From contig NZ_CP015249.1 of NCBI RefSeq assembly GCF_001632775.1, forward strand, positions 476,686 through 540,685: a stretch of DNA of 64,000 nucleotides, read 5' to 3'. The stretch's first letter is position 1. Each line of letters starts with the position of its first letter. The notes under the pieces were generated by a model. That model worked only from the letters and a program-made list of their open reading frames with translations, was not told the DNA's origin and made no database searches. This stretch comes from Dokdonella koreensis DS-123. GTDB taxonomy: Bacteria; Pseudomonadota; Gammaproteobacteria; Xanthomonadales; Rhodanobacteraceae. Position numbers and translations under genes: made by a program. Below are positions 19,490 to 28,039 of this stretch, piece by piece.

Positions 19490-21934
19490 ATGAACGTTCC
19501 CCGCCCCCTCGCCCACGTGCTGGCGGCCCTGGCCGCCGCGGTCGCGCTCGCCGCGCCGCCGGCCGGCGCCCAGGTCGTCGGCTTCAAGCCGAACCCGAAC
19601 GGCGAGGTCCGTACCGCCGTACAGCTGGCCGACGGCCGCGTGCTGATCGGCGGCGATTTCACGGTCGTCGACGGCATCGCCGCGATCGGCCTGGCACGCC
19701 TGCACGCCGACGGCCGCATCGACACGACGTTCGCGGCCGGCATTGATTCCGGACGCGTCCATGCGATCGTGGTGGAGCCCGACGGCCGGCTGGTGATCGG
19801 CGGCAGCTTCACGTCGATCGGCGGGGTCGCGCGCGGTCGTATCGCGCGGCTCGGCGCCGACGGTGCGCTCGATCCGGCGTTCGCGCCGCAGGCGGACGAC
19901 GTGGTCCGTACGATCCACCGCCAGGCCGACGGGCGGCTGCTGATCGGCGGCCACTTCACCCGCATCGACGGCGTGCCGCAGGGGCGCCTGGCGCGCCTGA
20001 CCACGGCCGGCATGCGCGATGCGAGCTTCACGACGGCTGCCGACGGCTTCGTCTTCGCGGCCGTCCCTCAACCGGATGGCGCGCTGGTGATCGGCGGCGC
20101 GTTCGAGCGCGTGGACGGGCAGCCGCACCGGTTCCTGGCGCGGCTGCGCCCGGATGGCCGGCGTGACGCGGCGTTCGACACGCAGGCCGACGGCAGCGTG
20201 CAGGCACTGGCCGTCACCGCCGAAGGCCTGATCTATGCCGGCGGCGCGTTCACCACGATCGACGGCCTCGCGCGGCGGCACCTGGCGCGACTGCGCGCGG
20301 ACGGTTTGGTCGACCCGGCCTTTCGCCGCGACGCCGACAGCAGTGTGCTGACGCTGGCGCTGCAAGCCGATGGCCGCCTGCTGCTCGGCGGCAGCTTCGG
20401 CCAGGTCGACGGCCAGGCGCGTACGCGCCTGGCCCGGCTCGCCGTCGACGGCAGCGTGGAGGCCGATTTCCGTCCGCAACCCGGCAACAACGTGACGCTG
20501 CTGGCCGAGTTCGCCGACGGCCAATTGCTGGTCGGCGGGCCGTTCGGGCAGTTCGGCGTCTGGACGCGATCGCGCCTGGCGCGCCTGTATCCGGCCGGTG
20601 TGCTCGACGACGACTTCGCCGTCGCGATCGATCAGGGCACGTTCGCGATCGCGCCGCTGCCGGACCGCCGCCTGCTGGTCAGCGGACCGCGCCGCTACGC
20701 CGGCCAGCAGATCGGTTCGCCGGTGCGGATCGGCGTGGACGGCACGCCTGATCTGGCCTACGCACCGAACATCGAGAATGCCGTGGTCAGTGCGGTCGTC
20801 GATGCCGCCGCCACGCGCATCCTCGGCAGCTTCGAGGTGATCGCCGGGCAGGACTGCCGGCGCCTGGCGCGGCTGCGCGACAACGGCAGCCTCGACGTCA
20901 ACTTCAGCGGCTGCGCGCTCGGCGGCGATGTCGCGACCGGCGTGCCGCTCGCCGACGGCGGCCTGCTCGCCGGCGGCAGCTTCACCGAGGCATCCGGCCA
21001 TCCACGCCGCGACCTGGCGCGGTTCGCCGCCAACGGCGGCCTGATCGGCGGTTTCGCGCCACAGGCCGACGGCGCGGTGGTCACGGCCGCCGAACAGCCG
21101 GACGGCCGCCTGGTCATCGGCGGCTTCTTCGACACGATCGACGGCCAGCCGCGCAGCGGGCTGGCGCGTGTGCTCGCGGACGGCACGCTCGATGCCGCGT
21201 TCGCGCCGCAGGTCGGCGACGGCGCGGTGACCACGCTCGTCGCGGCACCCGACGGCGCGTTGATCGTGGCCGGCGATTTCCTGCGCATCGACGGTCAGCC
21301 GCGCCCGACGCTGGCGCGGTTGCGCGCCGACGGCAGCCTGGACGCCGGTTTCGTGCCGGCGATCGCCGAAGGCTACGTCGCCTCGGTCGCGCTGCAGGCC
21401 GACGGCCGGCTCGCGGTCGCCGGACGCCTCGTGCTGGCCGGACAGAGCCGCGCGATCGACGTCGTGGTGCTGCGCGCTGACGGCAGCGTCGATCCGGGCT
21501 TCGTCGCGGGCACGCCGTCCGCCGAGTCCAACGCGGTGGCGATCCAGGCCGACGGCAAGCTCGCGTTCGACGTCTTCGGCGGCGACGGCTCACGGCGGTT
21601 GGCGCGTGCCGGCCAGCGCACGGCGGCACTGCAGCGGCTCGGCGTCGAGGGCGGCGTCGTGCGTTGGCGGCGCGGCGGTGCGAGCCCGGAGCTGAGCGGA
21701 CCGCCGCAACTGTCGATCTCGACCAGCGGCGCCAGCTACGCCACGCTCGGCCCGATGCAGCGCGTGGCCGGCGGCTGGATGCTGCCGGGTTTCCGGGCGC
21801 CGGTCGGTCAGCCGTACTTCCTGCGCGTGCAGGGCCGCACCAGCGGTGGTGTCGGCAACGGCGCGGCCGGCCTGGTCGAGACCACGGTGCGGCTGTTCCG
21901 GCCCGAGCGCATCGTCCGCCACGACTTCGACTGA
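19490..21934 (+). CDS. Secreted delta-60 repeat protein, copy 2
   Basis: 814 residues, paralogous to the preceding gene along its whole length. It has a signal peptide (1-28, ending PPAGAQ), about 14 delta-60 repeats, and the same C-terminal domain (VRWRRGGASPEL, then YATLGPMQRV). Repeats 8 and 9 are degenerate in copy 2 and repeats 8-10 in copy 1. It ends ERIVRHDFD, a variant of the motif ending copy 1. GAGAGG lies 10 nt before the ATG; the longer reading frame upstream to 19262 has no signal sequence at its start and is not used. A 246-nt spacer separates the two copies, so this one may have its own promoter. Confidence 0.88.
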   Translation: MNVPRPLAHVLAALAAAVALAAPPAGAQVVGFKPNPNGEVRTAVQLADGRVLIGGDFTVVDGIAAIGLARLHADGRIDTTFAAGIDSGRVHAIVVEPDGRLVIGGSFTSIGGVARGRIARLGADGALDPAFAPQADDVVRTIHRQADGRLLIGGHFTRIDGVPQGRLARLTTAGMRDASFTTAADGFVFAAVPQPDGALVIGGAFERVDGQPHRFLARLRPDGRRDAAFDTQADGSVQALAVTAEGLIYAGGAFTTIDGLARRHLARLRADGLVDPAFRRDADSSVLTLALQADGRLLLGGSFGQVDGQARTRLARLAVDGSVEADFRPQPGNNVTLLAEFADGQLLVGGPFGQFGVWTRSRLARLYPAGVLDDDFAVAIDQGTFAIAPLPDRRLLVSGPRRYAGQQIGSPVRIGVDGTPDLAYAPNIENAVVSAVVDAAATRILGSFEVIAGQDCRRLARLRDNGSLDVNFSGCALGGDVATGVPLADGGLLAGGSFTEASGHPRRDLARFAANGGLIGGFAPQADGAVVTAAEQPDGRLVIGGFFDTIDGQPRSGLARVLADGTLDAAFAPQVGDGAVTTLVAAPDGALIVAGDFLRIDGQPRPTLARLRADGSLDAGFVPAIAEGYVASVALQADGRLAVAGRLVLAGQSRAIDVVVLRADGSVDPGFVAGTPSAESNAVAIQADGKLAFDVFGGDGSRRLARAGQRTAALQRLGVEGGVVRWRRGGASPELSGPPQLSISTSGASYATLGPMQRVAGGWMLPGFRAPVGQPYFLRVQGRTSGGVGNGAAGLVETTVRLFRPERIVRHDFD

Positions 21935-21945
21935 GGCCGGGCCGT

Positions 21946-22659
21946 TCAGCGGCACAGCCCGAAGCGGCCGCGGTCCAGGTGCAGGTGATCGGCATGGGCC
22001 GCGTTGTAGTCGGGCCCGAGCACGGTATCGAACCAGCGGCAGGCGCCGCGATGGACCGCGTGCAGGAACCGGGCCTCGGCCGAGTCACCGTCCCAGTCGC
22101 CGCGTACGCGGATGCGCCGGCCGTCGGCGAGCACGAAGCCGGCGACGTCGAACGCGTCGGCGGTGGCATGGCGGCTGCGGCGCGCGTCGGGCCGGCCGTA
22201 GACGTTGCGGCAAGCGTAGCTGCCGAAGTGCTCGATGCGGGCGACCGGCTGGCCGAGACGCGCGCGGGCCTCGGGCTGCAGGCTGTGGCGCTCCCACAGT
22301 GCCAGCGACACCGCGGCGCGGCAGCTCAGCGAGAACGGTGCGCCGACGGCGACGCCGGTGGCGCGGATCTGCACGGCGTTGTCGAAGCCGCAGCCGGGAC
22401 CGGTCTCGCGGTCGGGCAGGGCGGTGTAGCGAAAGCCGGTAGTCGCCAGCACCGCGCGGCACAGCGGTGCGTCGTGTGCGAGGCGGCGCAGCTTGAGCGG
22501 CGTCAGCAGGTTCGGCCGGTCGTCGATGCGCAGCGGCGTCCAAGGCTTCCAGCGGTCCTCGATGCGCAGGTGCCCCTGCCCGAGCGCATAGGCCAGGGCC
22601 GCGATCGCGACGGCCAGGGCCAGCAGCAGCCCGCGCAGCGGCCGGCGGCCGGCCTTCAT
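21946..22659 (-). CDS. Extensin-like C-terminal domain protein
   Basis: 237 residues. An N-terminal membrane anchor (about residues 10-27) is followed by an extensin-like_C domain. Diagnostic segments are LTPLKLRRLAHDAPLC, the SRHATADAFDVAGF metal-site-like motif, and HADHLHLD near the C-terminus. The His/Asp pattern recalls LAS-type zinc peptidases (D-Ala-D-Ala carboxypeptidase-like), so a periplasmic cell-wall role is plausible but unproven. Several Cys residues suggest disulfides. It converges on the second delta-60 gene, with 11 nt between stops. Confidence 0.82.
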   Translation of the reverse strand: MKAGRRPLRGLLLALAVAIAALAYALGQGHLRIEDRWKPWTPLRIDDRPNLLTPLKLRRLAHDAPLCRAVLATTGFRYTALPDRETGPGCGFDNAVQIRATGVAVGAPFSLSCRAAVSLALWERHSLQPEARARLGQPVARIEHFGSYACRNVYGRPDARRSRHATADAFDVAGFVLADGRRIRVRGDWDGDSAEARFLHAVHRGACRWFDTVLGPDYNAAHADHLHLDRGRFGLCR

Positions 22660-22719
22660 CGGCCGCGACCGGCTGCGGTGCGGGGCGGTGCCGGCGATGC
22701 GCGCATGCGCCGATTCCGC

Positions 22720-23010
22720 TCAGGGCTCGTCGACGATCTCCAGCGCCACGCCCAGGTCGCGCGCCAGCGCCTCGGCGGCTTCGCGTGCGCGCCGTGCGGT
22801 GGTGTCGTTGGGCGCCTCCACCTCGATCGCGTGGAAGCCGGGGCCGATGTCGTCGGTCAGACCGGCGGAACTGGAATCCTCATCGTCCATGTGCGGCATC
22901 AGGTCGTCCACTTCCTCGACGTGCTCGATGCCGTCGAGCGAGGTCAGCAGGTTGATCAGCGTGCGGGCGTCGTCGTCGCCGCCGGTCAGGCGCAGGTGCA
23001 GGGTCGGCAT
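22720..23010 (-). CDS. Small acidic hypothetical protein
   Basis: 96 residues, acidic, with a likely beta-alpha-beta/beta-alpha-beta order (MPTLHLRL, DDDARTLINLLTSL, IEHVEEVDDL, then GFHAIEVEAPN, a helix, and VALEIVDEP). That order suggests a ferredoxin-like or ACT-like fold, inferred from pattern only. A strong GGAG sits 6 nt before the ATG. No known family recognised. It lies 60 nt upstream of the extensin-like gene on the same strand and is divergent from the AI-2E transporter gene. Confidence 0.6.
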   Translation of the reverse strand: MPTLHLRLTGGDDDARTLINLLTSLDGIEHVEEVDDLMPHMDDEDSSSAGLTDDIGPGFHAIEVEAPNDTTARRAREAAEALARDLGVALEIVDEP

Positions 23011-23188
23011 GGGGGGCTCCTCGCTGCGGGGAACCCCAGTAGATACCGCCCTGCCCGAATCGCGCCCGAACCACGCCGGGGCGCGGACGGCCGTATCTGA
23101 ACCGGGACACGTTCCGGCACCGCGGGCCGCGCCGGGAGTGCCGGTTCCTGGCGCAGAATGGCGCGATCACAGCCACAGGGGCGCGCCC

Positions 23189-24310
23189 ATGGATCCGACG
23201 ATCGAGCCGATTCCCGAAGCCCGGCAGCCTGTCGCCGCACCGGCCGCCCGTGCGGCGCGCCAGGCGCAGCTCGACCTTGGGGTGCGCATCCACCGCCAGC
23301 TCGGCCTGCTGGTCGCCGGCGGCATCCTCTACACCTGCTATTTCGCCAGCGAGCTGATCCTGCCGATCCTGCTGGCGGCGTTCTTCGCGCTGCTGCTGAA
23401 TCCGCTGATGAAGCGCCTGGCGCAGCGCTGGCTGCCGCGCTGGATCGCCGCGCTGGCGCTGATCACGCTGTTCATCGGCGTGCTCGGCGGCATCGGCAAT
23501 GCGCTGTACCCGGCCGCGGCCGAATGGGTCGGGCAGGCGCCGCAGGTGCTGCGCGAGGCGATGCCGCGGATCAAGGCGCTGACCCGCCCGTTCCAGGAGG
23601 CGAGCAAGGTGACCGCCTCGCTCGGCGAGATCGCCGGCGACGACGAGGCGCGCCGGTCGCGCGTGGTCCTGCAGGCGCCGGCGCGGGCCAACCTGCTGGC
23701 GGCCACGCCGCGGGCACTGGCCAGCGTGCTGGCGGTGGTGCTGCTGACGTACTTCTTCCTGCTGTACGGCGACACCCTGCTGCGCCGGGTGCTGCTGCTG
23801 CGCCCGACCTGGGCGGCCAAGCGATTGACCGTGGACATCGTGCGCTCGATCCAGAACGACGTCTCGCGCTATTTCCTGACGGTCTGCTCGACCAGCATCG
23901 CGCTCGGCGTGGCGACCGCCGGCCTGCTGTGGGCGCTGGGCGTCGATACGCCCTTGCTGTGGGGCGCGGTGGCCGCGCTGCTGAACCTGACGCCCTACGT
24001 CGGCCCGCTGGTGATGGCGGCGGTGCTGGCGCTGGTCGGGCTGGCGCAGTTCCCGGCGCTCGGTGCCGCGCTGCTGCCGGCCGCCGGCTACCTCGGCCTC
24101 CACACGCTGGAAAGCCAGGTCGCCACGCCGCTGGTGCTCGGGCGCACGGTCAACCTCAATCCGCTGGCGATCATCGTCTGGCTGATGCTGTGGGGCTGGC
24201 TGTGGGGCATCCTCGGCCTGCTGCTGGCGGTGCCGATGCTGGTGTGCCTGAAGATCGTCTGCAGCCGCGTGGAGAGCCTCCAGGAGATCGCCGTGCTGCT
24301 GGAGAAGTGA
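23189..24310 (+). CDS. AI-2E family transporter (PerM-like permease)
   Basis: 373 residues with about eight transmembrane helices in the pattern of the AI-2E/PerM family: two N-terminal pairs (LLVAGGILYTCYFASELILP onward), a soluble loop, then four C-terminal helices including LLNLTPYVGPLV and LNPLAIIVWLMLWGWLWG. Members export small molecules or act as Na+/H+ antiporters; the family name does not establish autoinducer transport. The ATG at 23189 is preceded by AGGGG; the much longer frame upstream is not coding. The antiporter gene follows 81 nt later. Confidence 0.9.
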   Translation: MDPTIEPIPEARQPVAAPAARAARQAQLDLGVRIHRQLGLLVAGGILYTCYFASELILPILLAAFFALLLNPLMKRLAQRWLPRWIAALALITLFIGVLGGIGNALYPAAAEWVGQAPQVLREAMPRIKALTRPFQEASKVTASLGEIAGDDEARRSRVVLQAPARANLLAATPRALASVLAVVLLTYFFLLYGDTLLRRVLLLRPTWAAKRLTVDIVRSIQNDVSRYFLTVCSTSIALGVATAGLLWALGVDTPLLWGAVAALLNLTPYVGPLVMAAVLALVGLAQFPALGAALLPAAGYLGLHTLESQVATPLVLGRTVNLNPLAIIVWLMLWGWLWGILGLLLAVPMLVCLKIVCSRVESLQEIAVLLEK

Positions 24311-24391
24311 GCCGGCCGCTCCGCAGGTCTTGCCGAGGCCCGCCATCGACCCTGTACGATGGACGCCGGCAACGGCGGCAGGTGACGGGTC

Positions 24392-26233
24392 ATGGCGGCA
24401 GAGACTTCGGGTAGCGAGCTGGTCAACGTGGTCGCGCTGCTCGGCGCGGCCGTCGTCATGGTGCCGATCTTCCGGCGCATCGGCCTGGGCTCGGTGCTCG
24501 GCTACCTCGCGGCGGGCCTGCTGATCGGCCCGTTCGGCCTGGGTTGGTTCTCCGATCCGCAGGCGATCCTGCACGTGGCCGAACTGGGCGTGGTGATGTT
24601 CCTGTTCGTGATCGGCCTGGAGATGCGGCCTTCGCACCTGTGGAGCCTGCGCCAGGAGATCTTCGGCCTGGGCAGCCTGCAGATCGCGGTCTGCACGATG
24701 GCCCTGACCGGCGTGGGCCTGGCGTTCGGCTTCCCGCTGCCGGTGTCGTTCATCGGCGCCGCCGGCTTCGTGCTGACCTCGACCGCGATCGTGATGCAGC
24801 TGCTCGGCGAGCGCGGCGACATCGCGCTGCCGAACGGCCAGAAGATCGTCTCGATCCTGCTGTTCGAGGACCTGCTGATCGTGCCGCTGCTGGCCCTGGT
24901 CGCGTTCATCTCGCCGGACATGCGCGAGCAGGCGGCCGATTCGCGCTGGCTCAGCGTCGGCATCGGCGTGGCGGCGCTGGCCGGGCTGATCGCCGCCGGC
25001 ATCTGGCTGCTCAACCCGCTGTTCCGGATCCTGGCGGCGGCCAAGGCGCGCGAGGTCATGACCGCCGCCGCGCTGCTGGTGGTGCTCGGCGCGGCGCTGC
25101 TGATGCAGGTGGGCGGCCTTTCGATGGCGATGGGCGCCTTCCTGGCCGGTGTGCTGCTGTCCGAATCGACGTTCCGTCACCAGCTGGAGGCCGACATCGA
25201 ACCGTTCCGCGGCATCCTGCTCGGCCTGTTCTTCCTCGCCGTCGGCATGTCGCTGGACCTGGCCGTGGTCGCGCGCAACTGGCCGCTGATCGTGTCCGGC
25301 GTGCTGGCGATGATGCTGGTCAAGGCGCTGTGCATCTACGTCGTGGCGCGGGTGATGCGCAGCAGCCATGCCGAGGCGCTGGACCGGGCGGTGCTGATGG
25401 CGCAGGGCGGCGAGTTCGCGTTCGTGCTGTTCGCGGCGGCGTCCGCCGCGCACGTGATCGACGCGACCGTCAACGCCAACCTGACCGCGATCGTCGTGCT
25501 GTCGATGGCGCTGACGCCGCTGTTCGTGATCCTGATCCGTCCGCTGATTCCCAAGAAGGTGGAGTCGATGGACGGCATCGACGTCGCCGAGAACCTCTCC
25601 GGCACGGTGCTGGTCATCGGCTTCGGGCGCTTCGGCCAGGTCATGAGCCAATGCCTGCTGGCGCGCGGCTGCGAGGTCACGATCATCGACACCGACGTGG
25701 AGATGATCCGCAGCGCGGCCGACTTCGGCTTCATCGTCTACTACGGCGACGGCACGCGGCTGGACGTGCTGCGCGCGTCCGGCGCGCCGACCGCGCGTGC
25801 GATCGCGGTCTGCGTCGACAACAAGGAATCGGCCTCGCTGATCTGCGAGCTGGTGCGCGAGGAGTTCCCGCACGCCAGCGTGCTGGTGCGCGCCTACGAC
25901 CGCGAGCACGCGGCCAAGCTGGTCGCCGCGGGTGCCGACTTCCAGATCCGCGAGACCTTCGAGTCGGCGCTGCGCTTCGGCGAGGCGGCGCTGCGCGCAC
26001 TCGGCGTGGAGGCCGAAGAGGCGGCCGAGACCGCCGCCGAGGTCCGCCGCCGCGACGCGGAGCGCTTCGAGCTGGAAGTGGCCGCCGGCGACGTCCGTGC
26101 CGGCCGGTCGATGATGCTCGGCAATGCACCGCGGCCGGTGCCGACGCCGTTCACCGCGCCGCGCCGCGAGGCCCGGCCGCTGACCGCCGAGACCGCCGCG
26201 GTGACGCGCGAGACGGCGGAAGAGGCGCAATGA
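24392..26233 (+). CDS. KefB/KefC-type monovalent cation:proton antiporter (CPA2)
   Basis: 613 residues. A CPA2 membrane domain of about 12 helices spans residues 1-385 (GLGSVLGYLAAGLLIGPFG, FEDLLIVP, GAFLAGVLLSES). A cytosolic TrkA-N/RCK domain begins at VLVIGFGRFGQ (near residue 408) and probably binds NAD(H) to gate flux. A charged Ala/Glu-rich tail of about 70 residues follows. It is expected to exchange K+ for H+ at the inner membrane, as in electrophile or pH stress. The stop overlaps the DUF924 start (ATGA), indicating translational coupling. Confidence 0.92.
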   Translation: MAAETSGSELVNVVALLGAAVVMVPIFRRIGLGSVLGYLAAGLLIGPFGLGWFSDPQAILHVAELGVVMFLFVIGLEMRPSHLWSLRQEIFGLGSLQIAVCTMALTGVGLAFGFPLPVSFIGAAGFVLTSTAIVMQLLGERGDIALPNGQKIVSILLFEDLLIVPLLALVAFISPDMREQAADSRWLSVGIGVAALAGLIAAGIWLLNPLFRILAAAKAREVMTAAALLVVLGAALLMQVGGLSMAMGAFLAGVLLSESTFRHQLEADIEPFRGILLGLFFLAVGMSLDLAVVARNWPLIVSGVLAMMLVKALCIYVVARVMRSSHAEALDRAVLMAQGGEFAFVLFAAASAAHVIDATVNANLTAIVVLSMALTPLFVILIRPLIPKKVESMDGIDVAENLSGTVLVIGFGRFGQVMSQCLLARGCEVTIIDTDVEMIRSAADFGFIVYYGDGTRLDVLRASGAPTARAIAVCVDNKESASLICELVREEFPHASVLVRAYDREHAAKLVAAGADFQIRETFESALRFGEAALRALGVEAEEAAETAAEVRRRDAERFELEVAAGDVRAGRSMMLGNAPRPVPTPFTAPRREARPLTAETAAVTRETAEEAQ

Positions 26234-26790
26234 GCCGCGGCTCGACCGCCGCGACGGCCACGAGCGCCGACGTCGTCGGCTTCTGGCGCGATGCGGGGCC
26301 GGAACGCTGGTTCGAGAAGGACGCCGCGTTCGACGCGGCCTTCGGCGCGCGCTTCGGCGATGCGCATTTCGCGGCGGCGCGGCGCGAGTTCGACGGCTGG
26401 AAGGCCACGGCCGACGGCGTGCTCGCGCTGCTGATCCTGCTCGACCAGTTTCCGCGCAACGTGTTCCGCGGCTGCGCGCACATGTATGCGACCGATCCGT
26501 TGGCGCGGCAGGTGGCCGGCCACGGCATCGCGCAGGGCCTGGACCGGGCGATCGACGCCGAGCTGCGCCTGTTCTGCTACCTGCCGTTCGCGCATTCGGA
26601 AGACCTGGCCGACCAGGATCGCTCGGTGGCGCTGATGCGCACGCTCGGCGCCGAGCCGCTGGCACACGCCGAAGGCCACCGCGACATCGTCCGCCGCTTC
26701 GGCCGGTTCCCGCACCGCAACGCGCTGCTGGCGCGGACCACGACGCCCGAGGAGCAGGTCTTCCTCGACGCGGGCGGCTTCGCCGGCTGA
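26230..26790 (+). CDS. DUF924 family protein
   Basis: 186 residues matching DUF924, an all-helical TPR-like family: VVGFWRDAGPERWFEKD at the N-terminus, LILLDQFPRNVFRG near residues 73-86, LFCYLPFAHSEDLADQ, then FPHRNALLAR. The function is unknown. Its ATG overlaps the antiporter stop by four bases, so the two proteins are translationally coupled. Confidence 0.9.
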   Translation: MSRGSTAATATSADVVGFWRDAGPERWFEKDAAFDAAFGARFGDAHFAAARREFDGWKATADGVLALLILLDQFPRNVFRGCAHMYATDPLARQVAGHGIAQGLDRAIDAELRLFCYLPFAHSEDLADQDRSVALMRTLGAEPLAHAEGHRDIVRRFGRFPHRNALLARTTTPEEQVFLDAGGFAG

Positions 26791-26937
26791 ACCGCGCGGC
26801 GTGCCCGAATACCGCTCGCCGCTGAACGGCGGCGGCGGGCGTCACAGCGCGTTCATGACCGGCGCCCTCCAATGCCCGCACGGCCCGAGGGAACCGAAAC
26901 GGATCCGGTGCGGGCCGCCCCAACTGGAGAACGACCC

Positions 26938-27474
26938 ATGAAGAATACGTTGCTTGTCGCCGCGATGGCGGCGGTGCTCGGTCTCGGTGCGTGCAGCCAG
27001 CAGGATTCCGCCGCCGAGGCGCAGCGCAAGGTCGACCAGGCGCGCCAGCAGGCCGCCGAGGAGGTCGCCAAGGCGCAGCAGCAGGCCGACGCGCAGGCTG
27101 CCGAGGCGCAGCGCAAGCTCGACGCCGCCCAGGCCGAGGCGCGTGCCCAGGTCGCCGAGGCGGACGCCAAGGCCAACGAGAAGATCAATGCCGCGCAGGG
27201 CGACGCGATGGATGCGGCGCGTGCGGCCGGCAAGGACGTCGCCGGCGTCGAGTCGGACACGATCCGGGCGCAGGCCAAGGCCGACTACGACCTGGCGATC
27301 GCCAGGATCGACGCCGACCTGAAGGTCGCCAAGGAACGCTGCGACACGCTGGCCTCCGGCCAGCAGGGCGCCTGCAAGGATCAGGCGAACGCGGCGCACG
27401 AGGCCGCCAAGGCCCAGGCCAAGCGCCTGCTGGACGACGCCGAGGCGATGGCCAAGGACGCCAAGCGCGATTGA
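26938..27474 (+). CDS. Ala-rich coiled-coil lipoprotein
   Basis: 178 residues. A lipoprotein signal peptide ends in the lipobox LGAC, with lipidation predicted at Cys19. The rest is an Ala/Gln/Glu/Lys-rich coiled coil from about residue 25 to the end, with two further cysteines near residue 140 (KERCDTL and GACKDQ) that could form a disulfide. No specific family recognised; the build resembles outer-membrane or periplasmic spacer lipoproteins. The ATG at 26938 has only a weak GGAG-like site. It starts 147 nt after DUF924 and is probably an independent unit. A bidirectional terminator follows. Confidence 0.75.
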   Translation: MKNTLLVAAMAAVLGLGACSQQDSAAEAQRKVDQARQQAAEEVAKAQQQADAQAAEAQRKLDAAQAEARAQVAEADAKANEKINAAQGDAMDAARAAGKDVAGVESDTIRAQAKADYDLAIARIDADLKVAKERCDTLASGQQGACKDQANAAHEAAKAQAKRLLDDAEAMAKDAKRD

Positions 27475-27484
27475 TGGCGCAGTC

Positions 27485-27530
27485 GCCCGCGCCGGGCCCG
27501 CGGCTGACCGCCGCGCGGCCCGGCGCGGGC
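27485..27530. terminator. Bidirectional terminator hairpin
   Basis: Perfect 12-bp inverted repeat (GCCCGCGCCGGG at 27485-27496, CCCGGCGCGGGC at 27519-27530) with a GC-rich 22-nt interior that can itself pair. It fills the 57-nt gap between two convergent stops, so it can serve both strands. No U-tract. Confidence 0.6.
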
Positions 27531-27531
27531 G

Positions 27532-27969
27532 CTACGGGGCTGCCGGCGATGCCGCCTTCACGCGGGCCATGCCGATCGAGGCCGGCGCCGTCACCGCGAA
27601 CCCGAAGCGGGCGTAGAGGTGCTGCGCCGTGCCGTCGGCGAACAGGCTGACGTACGCGCTGGCGGGCACTTCCCGATCGATGAAGTCCGCGATCGCCTGC
27701 ACGATGCGCCTGCCGAGGCCGCGTCCCTGGTGGGCCGGCAGCACGGCGATGTCCACCACCTGGTAGAAGCAGCCACCGTCGCCGATGACGCGACCCATGC
27801 CGACGACGTCCTCGCCGTGGACGACCTGGACCGCGAACAGGCTGCCCGCGAGGCCGGCCGCGGCCGCCTCGGCGGACTTGGGGCTGAGGCCCGCGGCCGC
27901 ACGCAGATGGCGGTAGGTCGCGACGTCGGGAACGGCGTACCGGAGGTGGTAGTGATCGGGCGGGGGCAT
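27532..27969 (-). CDS. GNAT-family N-acetyltransferase
   Basis: 145 residues with acetyl-CoA-binding motif A (VDIAVLPAHQGRGLGRRIV, with the QGRGLG pyrophosphate loop) and the usual C-terminal YARFGF segment. The substrate is unknown. AGGAG precedes the ATG at 27969; a longer frame reaching 28098 runs into non-coding sequence and was rejected. It lies 70 nt downstream of kdpE on the same strand, so read-through from the kdp operon is possible, but a functional link is not implied. Confidence 0.85.
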   Translation of the reverse strand: MPPPDHYHLRYAVPDVATYRHLRAAAGLSPKSAEAAAAGLAGSLFAVQVVHGEDVVGMGRVIGDGGCFYQVVDIAVLPAHQGRGLGRRIVQAIADFIDREVPASAYVSLFADGTAQHLYARFGFAVTAPASIGMARVKAASPAAP

Positions 27970-28039
27970 GCGGCGTGCTCCTGGACAGGTGTTCGAGGGC
28001 GGGGACGAGGCCGCGCCGGCCGCCGTCCGCGAGCGTGGG

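Noticed and set aside
24330-24360. TTGCCG and TACGAT as a promoter for the antiporter
   Set aside because: The 19-nt spacing is poor and both hexamers are weak; too little to list as a feature.
22880-26923. 1347-residue ORF on the minus strand
   Set aside because: Antisense to the AI-2E permease, antiporter and DUF924 genes, with an His/Gln/Arg-rich translation and no family features; a shadow produced by high GC at third codon positions.
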